Assembly (NCBI GenBank): GCA_028689205.1
Contig: JAQTWP010000001.1
Span: 210,018 to 274,017 of the forward strand
Direction of reading: 5' to 3'
Source: Candidatus Altimarinota bacterium
GTDB lineage: Bacteria > Patescibacteriota > Gracilibacteria > BD1-5 > UBA2023
Length of the DNA: 64,000 nt
Part shown: in pieces, positions 10,109 through 20,281 of the stretch
Layout of the letters: each line of letters starts with the position of its first letter
How positions within the stretch are numbered: position 1 is the first letter of the stretch
Position numbers and translations under genes: made by a program
Notes under the pieces: model-generated
What the model was told of the DNA's origin: nothing
The model's input: the letters and a program-made list of their open reading frames with translations, nothing else
The model's database searches: none

Positions 10109-12529
10109 TTAGTTTAATTTGAAAACTGCTGGCGGATTACTCTGGATATCACTATCATATTCTATAATTATAGGTGAAGTTGAATATCAAGGTATAGTCA
10201 TATTTACTCAAGATACACTTAAACAAGGTGAAGCTCATCAACTAACAGGACATCATTGAACTCAATTAATATAATGTCTGAAAAGATTTAAGTCATATCT
10301 TTTAGAGTTTGTTTCAGTACATGGAGTAACTCAATATGGACATGTAAAAGGATTTTTATATGATCAACCAATTGTATTATTACTTATAATTGTTCATTTG
10401 AAGAACATTTGATTCTGAGCAAGAGAATCGCTGTCCGCATAGTATGTAGTTCAATCTCCAGAAATTAATCATCAATCTGCGAATATTGCAAGCGCAACAT
10501 ATTTTACGGTATCTTTAATATATATATTTCATCAAACTCAATTATTTTTAAGAACAACAAGTCATTTAACTTTTCAATTAATCTTTGGAATATCTCATGT
10601 TATATAAACATTAGCTCATTTTATTATAATAGTATCTTTTCAAGAAGGCCAATTAGTTGACGATAGATTAATAAAATCAGAAGTTTGATATTTTATTGTT
10701 CAAGAATCTGGCACTCAATTCTTAGTAAGTAATTCAACATTCTTATATATTGTAGTTTTTAAATCATTTTTGTTAATTGTTCATATAATATTAATACTAT
10801 TAGAACCAGATTGTACTATAAGATTTTTAGAATTATCATTAGCTTTACCTGTAACTTTGATTTGATTATTAGTAACTCATCCTGCTTTTTTCAAGGATTC
10901 ATGTCATACTATCGTTCAGTTATTATTGTATGTAACTAATGAATTATAATTAATTGTCATAGAAGCTGGAGCAGGAAGTGAAAGATTAAGTTTCGGAGTC
11001 CAACTAAATGTATTATCAGATCAATAAGTATTAGAAGAAAGATGTGAATAATCACAGTTAGAATTAGTTGAAATATAAGCTCAACTTTGATTATAGAATC
11101 AATTACAACCAAATGTTCATGTAGGATTCTGAAGTGAAATAGCTACATTATCTATTGTAGTAGGATTATTAATATCAAAAATATGAGCAATTTTTTGAGC
11201 AGATGTTGATCATGGATTTAATATACTTCAAGTAAAAAATTTGGTATTATTAGGAGTTATTGAATTAAATCATCAAGATACAGTCATATCACTAACATAA
11301 TAGGCTGGAGAAAAATTATATGTAATGGGGGGAATATTTATAGAAGTTATTCCTCAAACATTGGCTCATCAAGTGATATTATATGTAAATGTAGTTAGTT
11401 TCAGTGATCAAGATCATCAATTGGCATGAGTGGTTGGAGCATATGATGAAACTTGGAAATTATAAATTCAATTAGGATCTCATGAAGCTAATCAGGTTAC
11501 AACATTTTGAGTTTTTGTTGTATTTAAGCCAAAATCTTTTAAATAGAAATTAATCATTCATAAAGTTGGAACTATATAAAGAGGACTAGTTATTGGATAC
11601 TGATATTGTTTAATATCGTTAGCAAAAGCTATATTAACAGTGACAGTTTTTCATGTAGTAGTATCATTTATTACCGGATTACCGTATGTATCTCTTAATT
11701 CAATATTAATATCTTGTTTAGTAGTTCAATCTGCAATTTTTGTAATAGGACTAGTCGAAGGGAATATTGCAGCCTTAGGCACTCAAATATTTGCTGCATT
11801 CAAAGTTGTATTTGGAACATTAGCAACAACGTGGATTACTCAAGTAGTATAGTTTCAAGTTAAATCCTTCAGTATATAATTATAATCTTTCGCTTTTCTA
11901 AAATCATGATTAAAGGGGGATATTTTTGAATAAAAAGCAGAATCAGTACTGCTGTAATTATCTAATTGAACTTGATAAGTTCATCATACGTCAGTAATTG
12001 TCATTGGTTTATTATTGTCAGCTACAAAAACGGTACTTGGAAAAGTTGGAGGAGTAATATCTACACCACCTGTAATTCATCACATGTCTATCCAGCCAAG
12101 ATTCTCACTCCGAGCGAATCAAGAGAATTTACCTGTATTTGCATTATATTTAGTATCATTTACTCAATTAATAAAGGCAATCCACCCTGCATTCTCGCTC
12201 CAAGCATATCAACTAACAGTAATATTAGTTCCTGTAGGAGATGCAATTGATGCTTGACTTCCTCATAATCAGTCAAAAGTCGCCCAACCTACATTCTGTA
12301 TCCGGAAATATCAGTAGAATTTATTATCTGTTCAAATATAAGCCCATTTTTTTGTTCAGTCTATAGTTGCTACTGGTGCAACATTTGTAGTACTAAATGT
12401 AATAGTTCAACCATTTTCTGAAGTTGTAGTACCTACAATAGTTGCATCAACTCTTGTGGCAAATGTTTGTTGTACTCAGATAATATATATTGAAAGAATA
12501 CAAAGGAATGTAATTATTAACTTTTTCAT
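10109..12529 (-). CDS. Large secreted surface protein with Ig-like repeats
   Basis: 806-residue exported protein with a signal peptide (MKKLIITFLCILSIYIIGVQ, then cleavage near TFA). Near the N-terminus two similar blocks, GYAWSENAGWIAF and GFARSENLGWIDM, repeat a W-S-E-N-x-G-W-I motif, a pattern often seen in CPR surface proteins. The remainder is a long Ser/Thr/Asn/Gly-rich beta sequence consistent with tandem Ig-like domains. It ends PPAVFKLN without an LPXTG motif or a transmembrane anchor. Probably an adhesin or surface-layer component. Confidence 0.72.
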
Positions 12530-12622
12530 ATTGATAAAATTAAGAATAAATTTTGTTTTTAGTATTTTTTTGGGTTTTTGTAATTTCTGGAGTTTTATTT
12601 TTTGTAATTCTTATGAATTAAT

Positions 12623-12669
12623 CCTTCGACAGGCTCAGGATGACAACCAAACTCAGGATGACAGAAGGT
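12623..12669. repeat. Intergenic palindrome-like repeat
   Basis: Contains two copies of a CTCAGGATGACA-type unit (12634-12645 and 12652-12663) bounded by CCTTC and GAAGG. It sits between the ends of two surface-protein genes. The GGATGACA tail resembles the GGAATGACA end of the palindromic repeats elsewhere in the window. Confidence 0.45.
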
Positions 12670-12692
12670 GAGTCTGGAATTACAGAGGTTTA

Positions 12693-13679
12693 TTATTTTT
12701 TAACAGATATAAGTAGATTAACTGTATTAATACATTTCTGTTTGTTAACTGAATCTGTAATTTTCTGGCATTCTGCAACATTAAGTGTACTTATTGCAAC
12801 TTTATTTGCTATTCATTCTATACATTGATTTTTAGTATTTATATCGTTAATACTAGAACAACTATTAGTGTCTGTAGAATTAGAGGAATTCTTAAAAGTT
12901 TCAGCATCTTGATTTTTCCTTACAGATGAAATACAATATTCTTTATTCTTAGGATCTGTAATATTATTACAAGATGAAGTTGTAGTTGAGCTCATTCAGA
13001 TTTCAAGATTAATTGATTCTATACAACTTGCTTTTAATTTACTGTCGGCAATTGAATTACAAGCATTAATATCTTTTTTAGCAACGGCAGTTTCTAGAAT
13101 ATTCATAGCAGCTCATTTATTGATTTGTGAAACACAATTAGTTTTATCTTGTCATTCCAGTGTATTACATATATCTGCTGAACCAGTGAATCAAACCATA
13201 CTAACTTCACTTAAAATAGATGTTCTAAGACACTGTTTCTTAACTTCTTCATTTCATATTATTTTTTCACAATCTTCTTTTTTCCCTGACTTCATTGCAT
13301 TAGATATTATGAAACTATCAATACATTCTTTTTTAAGTGGTATATCTTGAATGCTATTGCATATGCTTTTATCATTATCAAATTTTGCTTTTGTAATATA
13401 TACAAGATCCTGACAATGTAACTTAAGTTTTTTATCTATTATATTATCACACTTTGTAATATCTGCAGAACTTACAGCATTGTCTAATGCATTTCAATCA
13501 ACCATGTCTTGATTAATTGCTTCTGTATTTTTTTCTAATGTTTCGATATCAGAGTTTTTTTCAGAAACTATAGTATCAATTTTTTCATCATTAATAGGTT
13601 TTTTATTAAGATTTCAATATACTACTAGTCATCATATTAGTAATAGAATTACAAGTATTGCAATAAGTTTTGTTTTCAT
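12693..13679 (-). CDS. Cysteine-repeat exported/anchored protein
   Basis: 328 residues with an N-terminal membrane helix (LIAILVILLLIGGLVVYW-like, written with TGA glycines). The outer part is a short helical segment followed by about six repeats of roughly 35-40 residues with the pattern C-N-x-I-x-D-x-x-x-K-x-x-C, for example CNSIQDIPLKKEC, CNSIADSKLKASC and CQKITDSVNKQKC. Paired cysteines suggest helical hairpins held by disulfides. No known family recognised. It lies among three other exported proteins on the same strand. Confidence 0.7.
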
Positions 13680-13773
13680 AAATATGAAATTAATAAGTAA
13701 GAAGTTGATTAATTTTTATACTGTGATTTACTGATATACATTATTTAGAATTTTTCTTTTTCCCTTATAATTT

Positions 13774-14355
13774 TTAATTATTTAATAAATCAGTAGGTAG
13801 GATATCTTTATATTTATTAAAAATTTTTTTAGATTTTTCATATTCAATATATTTTTGTATATCAATCAAGGCATCTTTACATAAAAAATCTTCTCAATAT
13901 GTTTTTAAAATATCACAAGAAATAGGTTTTTCATTAATTAAAAAAATATTCTTATTACTTAATTGAAAAAAATACCTTGATAAAACTATTGTTAATCTAC
14001 ATGTTGATTCATTATCAAAAATATCTTTGTTATTTTTTATAAAATTTCAACATCATTTAATAGATTTGTTAATATCTGTATTGTAGACAAATTCATCTGT
14101 TTTTAACTTAATCTTATTATTATTACAATATTGTTTACTTTTATTATCATTAAGATTACTACAATCAAAATTATTCTTGTCTTCAGGTTTAAGATTATTA
14201 AAATCACTAATCTCAGATATAAAAATATTCTGCTTTGAATCACTTTTTGCTGTAGTAGTGGTTTTAGTTTTAGTTTTAGTTTTTGTATCTGTACATGATG
14301 TCAGTATAGTTAATATAACTAGAACAAATACTATTATACTTACCTTTTTATACAT
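13774..14355 (-). CDS. Putative lipoprotein, 193 aa
   Basis: Lipoprotein signal MYKKVSIIVFVLVILTILTSC: a basic start, hydrophobic core and lipobox with the cysteine near residue 21. A KTKTKTKTTTT low-complexity linker follows. The mature part has six or so cysteines (FDCSNLND, QYCNNN, STCRLTI, ISCDIL, FLCKDA), similar in style to the upstream Cys-repeat protein. An ATG 12 codons upstream is possible, but this start gives a proper signal. Function unknown. Confidence 0.7.
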
Positions 14356-14377
14356 AATTGTAAATTTTAAAAAATAA

Positions 14378-15472
14378 TTAATTACAAGCAACTTTATTTA
14401 AATATGCTAAGTTTAAACTATACATTGGATTTGCTGGAATTTGATATACACAATGTTCAGCTGCTCTTGATTTTTGATAATCGTAATATAATATAGATGG
14501 AATTGTTGTACATATATAACTACCACTAACAGATCCGCACGTACCAAACATATTTGTCAAAGTAATATTTGAATGTTTGTAATCTCAATAAGAATGCGAA
14601 ATACTTATTTCACATCAATAAGACGAATATATTGTACTTTGATAAGTAACATTATAATTTGTTGCTGTTGTTTGGGATTTTCCAAAATAGTCAAATCTTG
14701 ATGCAATGGTACTTGTTCCAGTAGTATATTTAGTATATAAAGGACATTCCGGGGCTGATTTATAGCAATTTCAACTATTATCTCTTCTATAATTAGAAGT
14801 TATTTTTCAGTTTGGAATAGCTCTTACTAAAATACCAGCATCACAATTACTAGAAGATACAATTTTCTCAGAAAAAACACATACTGTTCAATTAGGTGTA
14901 TTTTCAATAACTCATCAAAGTAGTATACATACTTGACTACTGTTCGTTCATCAATATAGATCTTTTGTACAATGTTCATCAGATACTATATAAGATTCAC
15001 TTATATTAAAACATGCTATAGAATTAGTAGTAGTTCATACTAATCTATATTCATAATTAGCATCTAGAACTGTTACACCTCATCATAATCAATCCGCACT
15101 AGTTATTGATGTTCAATCATTAAAAGTTATAGAATTTACGTTTAAATCATTAAGATCAGGCTTATTCTGAACTCAGGTCCAAGGAACAGAATCTGATTGA
15201 CTTGATTTTGCAACAACAAGAGCTCATTCTGCTTTTCAATTAAGCTTTAATGAATTACTAGAATCAACTGATTTTCTTACTGTTCAGTCACTTGTAGTTC
15301 AAGTATCTACAAGTATCTTATTAAAGTAATTCATGAATTTTCATCATAATACTTCTCATGAAGGAGTAGTAGGAAATGAAATAGCATAAGCTACGAATCA
15401 TCATATAATTAGAAACAACGAAATCAAAACCATTGAAAATGTTTTGATAAAACTCTTTAAATAAGTTTTCAT
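14378..15472 (-). CDS. Exported pilin-like/surface protein, 364 aa
   Basis: N-terminal membrane anchor or signal (FSMVLISLFLIIGGFVAYAI), then FPTTPSGEVLGGKFMNYFNKI, a segment resembling the one after the signal in another exported protein here (SLTAEKWNNLV at 49.3 kb). The mature part is beta-rich and carries many cysteines (for example ACFNIS, EHCTKDL, VCILLGG, APECPLY), likely disulfide bonded. It ends at TAA 22 bases before the lipoprotein start, so the two are probably co-transcribed. A minor pilin or adhesin is the best guess, unproven. Confidence 0.65.
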
Positions 15473-15631
15473 AAATATATTATTAATGAATAAGGATTTA
15501 ATTAAGGTAAATTACTATCTGTAAAAGTCTACAATACATTTATAAAAATTCAAATTTTTCTTAAATTTTTAAAGTAAATACTAATAAAATACTAAATATA
15601 GTTTTTTGTAATAAGGAATTTTGTTTTAAAT

Positions 15632-15660
15632 CCTGGATTCCCGATTTCTCGGGAATGACA
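15632..15660. repeat. REP-like palindrome
   Basis: CCTGG followed by perfect stem ATTCCCGA-TTTC-TCGGGAAT and the GACA tail. Same family as the palindromes flanking the two GIY-YIG genes. It lies in the 210-bp gap between the 364-aa surface protein and the membrane-protein operon. Confidence 0.8.
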
Positions 15661-15683
15661 AAAATTGGGTTTTCAGATATTTT

Positions 15684-16433
15684 TTAATTAAAACTTTCTA
15701 ATTCTTTTTTTGCTTTGTCTAAAATTTCTTTTTCTTCTTTTTCTATCTGGTAATAAATATCACCTAATTGATCCATTCAGGTTGTTGTATAATACATATA
15801 ATAACCATATTCAAACAGTGATTTGACAGTATTAATTGAGAAGTTAATTATAAGTAAAAGTCATATAAGTATATATAGACTTTTATTAGAGTCTCATACA
15901 CTCAAAAAAACTACAGAAGTCAGTACTATTGAAAGAAGAGCTCATATATATGTTCAATATATTCATATAAGTGAATATCTATAATTAGATAATATTTCAG
16001 ATATTAGTGAATATCAGAGCATAGCTATTGTTATATGTAAGGTGAATATATATATTAAAAATTCTTTATCTTTTGTACCAACAATAACGTAAGCAAATAT
16101 TAGTATAGAGAATATGAATATTGTAAGGAAAAAGTTTTGTACGAATATTATTGTTCATCTTTTGTATTTATCGGGATTGATTATCTTATTCATTATATAA
16201 TTAATCCAAGCTGTCACAAGTGTAGCTACTGTTGCAGTTACAATATAGATATAGGCATATATTGAATCGAATCAATCGGCTTTTTGTAAGAAAAAATATA
16301 TTGCAATAAGAATTATTATTGAACCTACAAATCAGGCAATTAAGCTTCATATAGAAGTTAATCAAACTTGTATTAAATCAACTTTTGGAGGACCTATTAA
16401 ATCTTCGGCAGTTATATTTTGTTGTTCTGTCAT
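15684..16433 (-). CDS. Polytopic membrane protein, 249 aa
   Basis: About seven predicted transmembrane helices, beginning near residue 30 (LIAGFVGSIIILIAIYFFL) and continuing with FFLTIFIFSILIFAYVIVG and LLSIVLTSVVFLSVG. It ends in a short cytoplasmic coiled coil (QIEKEEKEILDKAKKELES). No transporter signature seen. Its start overlaps the end of lspA by 22 bases, so it belongs to the rbfA-ftsQ-lspA operon. Function unknown. Confidence 0.7.
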
Positions 16434-16855
16434 GTTTTGAAATAATATATTAAAAGTATTATAACTCATATATTGATGAATATATCACCAAAATTAAAAA
16501 TTGCAAAATATTTTATAGCTATAAAATCAGTTACTTTTGAATTAATTATTCTTTCTATTCAATTACCAATCGCTCATCATAAAATAAGTCCATATCAAAT
16601 ATCAAGTATATTATTTTTTCTTTTTCTCTCATTCTTATAATAATATACTGTAATTCAACTAATTATTGCTACTGTTAATATTTTTAGAATAATTCAACTT
16701 ATAGGGATAGAAAAAGCTATTCATTTATTATAAATAAGTTGTAATCTCAAAAAATCTCAAACTATATTAATTTCATTTGAAAGTTGAGACATAGCGATTA
16801 ATTTACTCACATAATCGCTAAGAACTGATAATATAACAACAATATAAAAATACAT
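16412..16855 (-). CDS. lspA: Signal peptidase II (prolipoprotein signal peptidase)
   Basis: Integral membrane aspartic protease that removes lipoprotein signal peptides. 147 residues, four hydrophobic helices. Family blocks are present: VSKLIAM, RLQLIYNKGIAFSIP, GGAIGNGIERI, and the two catalytic aspartates in SKVTDFI and FNFGDIFINIG. The ATG shares its A with the ftsQ stop (TAATG). The predicted lipoproteins in this window (for example at 13.8 and 23.0 kb) would be its substrates. Confidence 0.92.
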
Positions 16856-17862
16856 TATTTTTTATAATAACTAGGATAAATTCTTGATAAATTTTGGAAA
16901 CATTTAACTTTTTCGGTACATGAATAAACCTTTCAGATTATTCTTACATCTACATAAACAATATCTCAACTTGATAAAATATCTTTTTTATTGTCATTGT
17001 AATATTTGAGCATTGCAAGTTGTTTATCTATATTGCTATTTAACTCTATAATTATTTTAGTTCATGTTTCTAAATTTATATGAAGCTCATTTTCCAATTT
17101 AAAATAAACAAATTTAGCTATGTTTTTTCCAGTAAAAACTTCTTTAAATAAATCTCTCGTATAAATAATTTTTTGCATTTGATTATTTCAAGTTCATTCT
17201 TTGTAATCAAAAAATCATCATTCAAGCAAAGTATTATCTACAATCTCTAGATTATAAAGGACTTTATCTATATTCTTTTCATATATAAGTACTCAATTTG
17301 AAGTAAGAATATATTTTTTATCTGTTCATACGAATTCTGTATAGAATTGAGGTTTATATGAATCGATTATTATTTTTAATCAATTAGGATAAAGTCTTGA
17401 TATAGAAATATGACTTATATTTTTTTGATAACTAAGTAGAGATTTTTCTATTTCATTTTTATCTATAAGAAAAATAGATTGTCAGTATACTTTTTCTATT
17501 GATTTGTAAGCTATATTTACATCTGTGATTGTATCAAGTCTTTCAATTATTAATTTTGAAGGACTGATTCTAAAATATGGTGAAACTATAACGACATATG
17601 ATACAAGCAAGATAAGAATTCATCCAAGTAAAAAATACAAATATTTATAAATTTTAACATTATTTGCTACTTGATTTATATAATTACTGAATTTTTTCTG
17701 ATTTTTATATATGTTAAAAAGAGGTATCTTCGTTTCTGAGGTATTGCCTTTGAAAAGATACTTTTTTGATTTTTCCTTTTTTACTTCCTGACGGAATTTC
17801 TTGTTTTTGAAGTACTTCTGGATTTTGTATTTTGTAAGTTTAATCTTCTTTATTAAGTCCAT
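16855..17862 (-). CDS. ftsQ: Cell-division protein FtsQ-like (POTRA domain)
   Basis: Bitopic divisome protein. A very basic cytoplasmic N-terminus (about 75 residues, rich in Lys) leads to one transmembrane helix (YKYLYFLLGGILILLVSYVV). A POTRA domain follows (FRISPSKLIIERLDTITDV, ending VYGQSIFLI) and then the FtsQ beta domain (ISRLYPNGLKIIIDSYKP, YILTSNGVLI, late VYVDVRII). The start is uncertain: ATG 17862 (used here, 23-base overlap with rbfA) or ATG 17880. It ends in TAATG with lspA. Confidence 0.82.
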
Positions 17863-18199
17863 ATTTATTAGACATCTCATTAATTAAACTTAATATATCT
17901 CAAACCTCATTTTTATTCTGAGAAATTTTGAATCTTATATTAGGTGATTTACGTGCACCTAATTCTTTTCATATCATTGATTTTATTTCTCCAGCATATT
18001 TTGCTAAATATTTTGGAAGATTTTCTGCGTTAGTCTGACAACTTACATAAAAATCAGCATAGGAATAATCTTTTGAAACTACTACTTCAACTATACTTAC
18101 AAGCCCGAATTCATCAAGCTTTTCACTTGCATATTCTAATATAAAAGGTGCCATTGTTTCGCGTAATATATATCCAGCTTTTTCTGTTTTTTCTGACAT
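17840..18199 (-). CDS. rbfA: 30S ribosome-binding factor RbfA
   Basis: 119-residue KH-type protein that helps 16S rRNA 5'-end maturation. Supporting features: N-terminal helix with ILRETMAPFILEYA, a central SIVEVVVSKDYSYADFYVS strand pair, and the C-terminal block LGARKSPNIRFKIS in the place of the family's R-x-P-x-x-x-F strand. Sequence similarity is moderate, so the call rests on domain pattern and length. First gene of the rbfA-ftsQ-lspA operon, divergent from lexA. Confidence 0.72.
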
Positions 18200-18337
18200 T
18201 TTTTTATATTAATGTTACTTAGGTTAACCCATTATATAAAAAGCGAATATAAATCAAGAAAACTTTTCCTCAAAAAAACATTTGCAATTTATATACTCTT
18301 ATATATACTTTGTGTATATTTTAATAACTTTAATACT

Positions 18338-18976
18338 ATGTTAACACCCAAACAACAAAAAGTTCTTGATGCAATTGTAGAATTTTTTGAAAGACATTGA
18401 GAATCTCCTACTTTGGAAGAATTACAAAACAAGCTTGAAATAAACAATAAAAGAAGCATTGTTCAATTCCTTGAATATCTTGAAGAGAAATGATTCATTC
18501 ATAGATGAAGAGGTTATAGATCAATTAGACTTGGAGATAGAATTGTAGGTTCACAGCTTGCTATTCCTATTCCAATTCTTGGTTTTGCTAATGCTTGAAA
18601 ACCTTTTAAATATTGAGAAGAACAAGATCTTGGTAATCTGCTTATTTCTAAGACTATAATTAAATGAGATCCTGGTAATTATTTTTTACTAAAACTTGAA
18701 TGAACATCAATGAATCAATTCCATGTTAATGGTAAAATCCTGGTCGATTGATCTTACGTCTTGGTCAATAAGGATTATAACTGGCAATGAGATTCATCGG
18801 GTGCATATGTATGTATAGTAAACGGATTCGCAACAGTTAAGAAAATCAAAAAAGAATGAAATGATACCTATTTGTTACCACAATCAGAAGATAAAGAACA
18901 TACACCAATTATTCTTTCGCAAGATGATATAGTTGAAATAAATGGTAAAATTGTAGATGTTTTTAATTTTAGTTAA
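18338..18976 (+). CDS. lexA: LexA repressor (S24 self-cleaving)
   Basis: SOS repressor, 212 residues. The N-terminal winged helix begins MLTPKQQKVLDAIVEFFERHG and includes the recognition-helix region RSIVQFLEYLEEKGFI. The cleavage site is an Ala-Gly bond in FANAGKP (about 84). Catalytic serine lies in EGTSMNQFHVNG (about 124) and lysine in FATVKKIKK (about 167). I chose ATG 18338 because it matches the family start; upstream in-frame sequence is not LexA-like. UmuD-like and Y-polymerase genes follow within 1.5 kb, forming a likely LexA regulon. Confidence 0.92.
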
Positions 18977-18981
18977 ATTTC

Positions 18982-19147
18982 CTGTCATTACCGAGAAATC
19001 GGGAATCCAGGACAAAATTCCACCAACTGTCATTCTCGTGAAAACGGGAATCCAGGACAAAATTCCACCAACTGTCATTCCCGTGAAAACGGGAAACCAG
19101 GACAAAATTCCACCAACTGTCATTCCCGTGAAAACGGGAAACCAGTA
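18982..19147 (+). repeat. Tandem array of 45-bp units, each carrying a REP palindrome
   Basis: Three full 45-bp units (18982, 19027, 19072) and a partial fourth (19117-19147). Each has CTGTCATTC, a hairpin such as CCCGTGAAAACGGG, then a CCAGGACAAAATTCCACCAA spacer. The hairpins vary between units (ACCGAGAAATCGG in the first). The array sits between lexA and the GIY-YIG start, 21 bases before that ATG. It is not a CRISPR: the unit is one block with no unique spacers. Confidence 0.88.
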
Positions 19148-19168
19148 TAAAAATAAAAAATACCTTTT

Positions 19169-19459
19169 ATGAATCAATATTATACATATATATTAGCAAG
19201 TTCTCAAAATTGAACTTTATATATTTGAGTAACAAGTGATTTAATAAAAAGAATATATGAACATAAAAATTGAATTTATAAATGATTTAGTAGTAAATAT
19301 CATGTAAATAATCTTGTATATTTTGAAGTACATAATGATTTAAATGAAGCTATTAAAAGAGAAAAACAATTAAAGAAATTGAATAGAAAACGGAAGCTTG
19401 AATTAATTGAAAAAGATAACCCCACTTGGAATGATTTGTATGAGAATTTAATTTGATAG
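19169..19459 (+). CDS. Single-domain GIY-YIG nuclease
   Basis: 96-residue GIY-YIG endonuclease of the small UvrC-like/UPF0213 type. YTYILAS and LYIGVT carry the GIY/YIG strands; the conserved arginine is in LIKRIYEHK and the catalytic glutamate in IKREKQLKKL; it ends NPTWNDLYENL. The second tyrosine-containing strand depends on TGA = Gly only in neighbouring residues. It has no DNA-binding extension. Palindromic repeats lie 21 bases upstream and about 25 bases downstream. A paralogue at 61.9 kb has the same arrangement. Confidence 0.88.
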
Positions 19460-19482
19460 AGATTGCAAAAGATAGTTAATGC

Positions 19483-19509
19483 TGGATTCCCGTTTTCACG
19501 AGAATGACA
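19483..19509. repeat. REP-like palindrome
   Basis: TGGATTCCCGTTTTCACGAGAATGACA: stem ATTC-CCG... pairs with CG-GAAT with one mismatch (A for G). It follows the GIY-YIG stop by about 25 bases. Confidence 0.75.
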
Positions 19510-19553
19510 GAAAATGAGAATATATCTTATTTTAACTAATTACTCTTAGTTTT

Positions 19554-19889
19554 ATGTATAAATGAACTATTGTTGAGGAAAGTCTTCAAGATAATAGACT
19601 TTTAAATGAACTCAAAATTACTTCTATAAGAATATTAAAAGATGAAAATCCTGAGGCTAGATGGCATATTTATAATATTTATTCAAGTTACGAAGATGTG
19701 TCTGAATTAGCCAAAAAAATAAAAAAAGGTTGGTATATGTATTTTTGGTTTGATAGGGAAGTGATTGTAGTGTTCGAAAACAAAATATTCGAATTAAATT
19801 ATGACGATAAAGATTCTTGGTATGATACTATTCAGTATTGATTATCAATTGGATTAACGCTAGAACAATTAGATTTTATAATAGATTAA
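19554..19889 (+). CDS. Hypothetical protein upstream of umuDC, 111 aa
   Basis: Small soluble protein (MYKGTIVEESLQDNRLLNEL), with WHIYNIYSSYEDVSELAKKI and WYMYFWFDREVIVVFENKIF as the most hydrophobic stretches. It ends DFIID, 3 bases before the UmuD-like start, so it is the first gene of the SOS mutagenesis operon. No family assigned; its position suggests a role with, or shared control by, the translesion genes. Confidence 0.72.
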
Positions 19890-19892
19890 TAA

Positions 19893-20279
19893 ATGACATC
19901 AATTACTCTTTACGAGGAATGAGCAAAAGCTTGATTTCCATCTTTTGTTGTGAATGAAGATTCATATAAAATATCTCTTGAAGACTATCTTATAGAGAAG
20001 CCTTCTACCACAGTTTGTGTAAGAGTTATATGAAACAGTATGAACTTAGTGGGAATTATGGAAAATGATCTTATACTTGTAGATAAGGCAAAATGAGCTT
20101 TAGAATGACAAATAGTAATCGCAATTATTGATTGAGCTTATACTATCAAATTCTTAAAAAAAGATTCACAAAAAAGATTCTATCTATCTTCTGCAAATAA
20201 AACTTATCCTGATTTTTATCCAGAAGAATCACTTGAGATTTTTGGTGTTGTGGTAGGCTGTGTGAGAAAATATAATTAA
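19893..20279 (+). CDS. umuD: UmuD-like S24 self-cleaving protein
   Basis: 128-residue S24 peptidase without a DNA-binding domain. A UmuD-type cleavage region appears at the start (KAGFPSF; the Ala-Gly bond at residues 13-14). Catalytic serine is in RVIGNSMNLVGI (about 49) and lysine in AYTIKFLKK (about 86). After RecA-stimulated cleavage it would activate the adjacent Y-family polymerase. TAA is 2 bases from the polymerase ATG. Confidence 0.85.
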
Positions 20280-20281
20280 TT

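Noticed and set aside
10109..15472. Many short broken ORFs suggesting a run of pseudogenes
   Set aside because: All breaks are TGA; with UGA = Gly the frames are continuous and family motifs line up, so these are intact genes.
18982..19147. CRISPR array
   Set aside because: 45-bp units are tandem copies without unique spacers, each holding a palindrome; no cas genes nearby.
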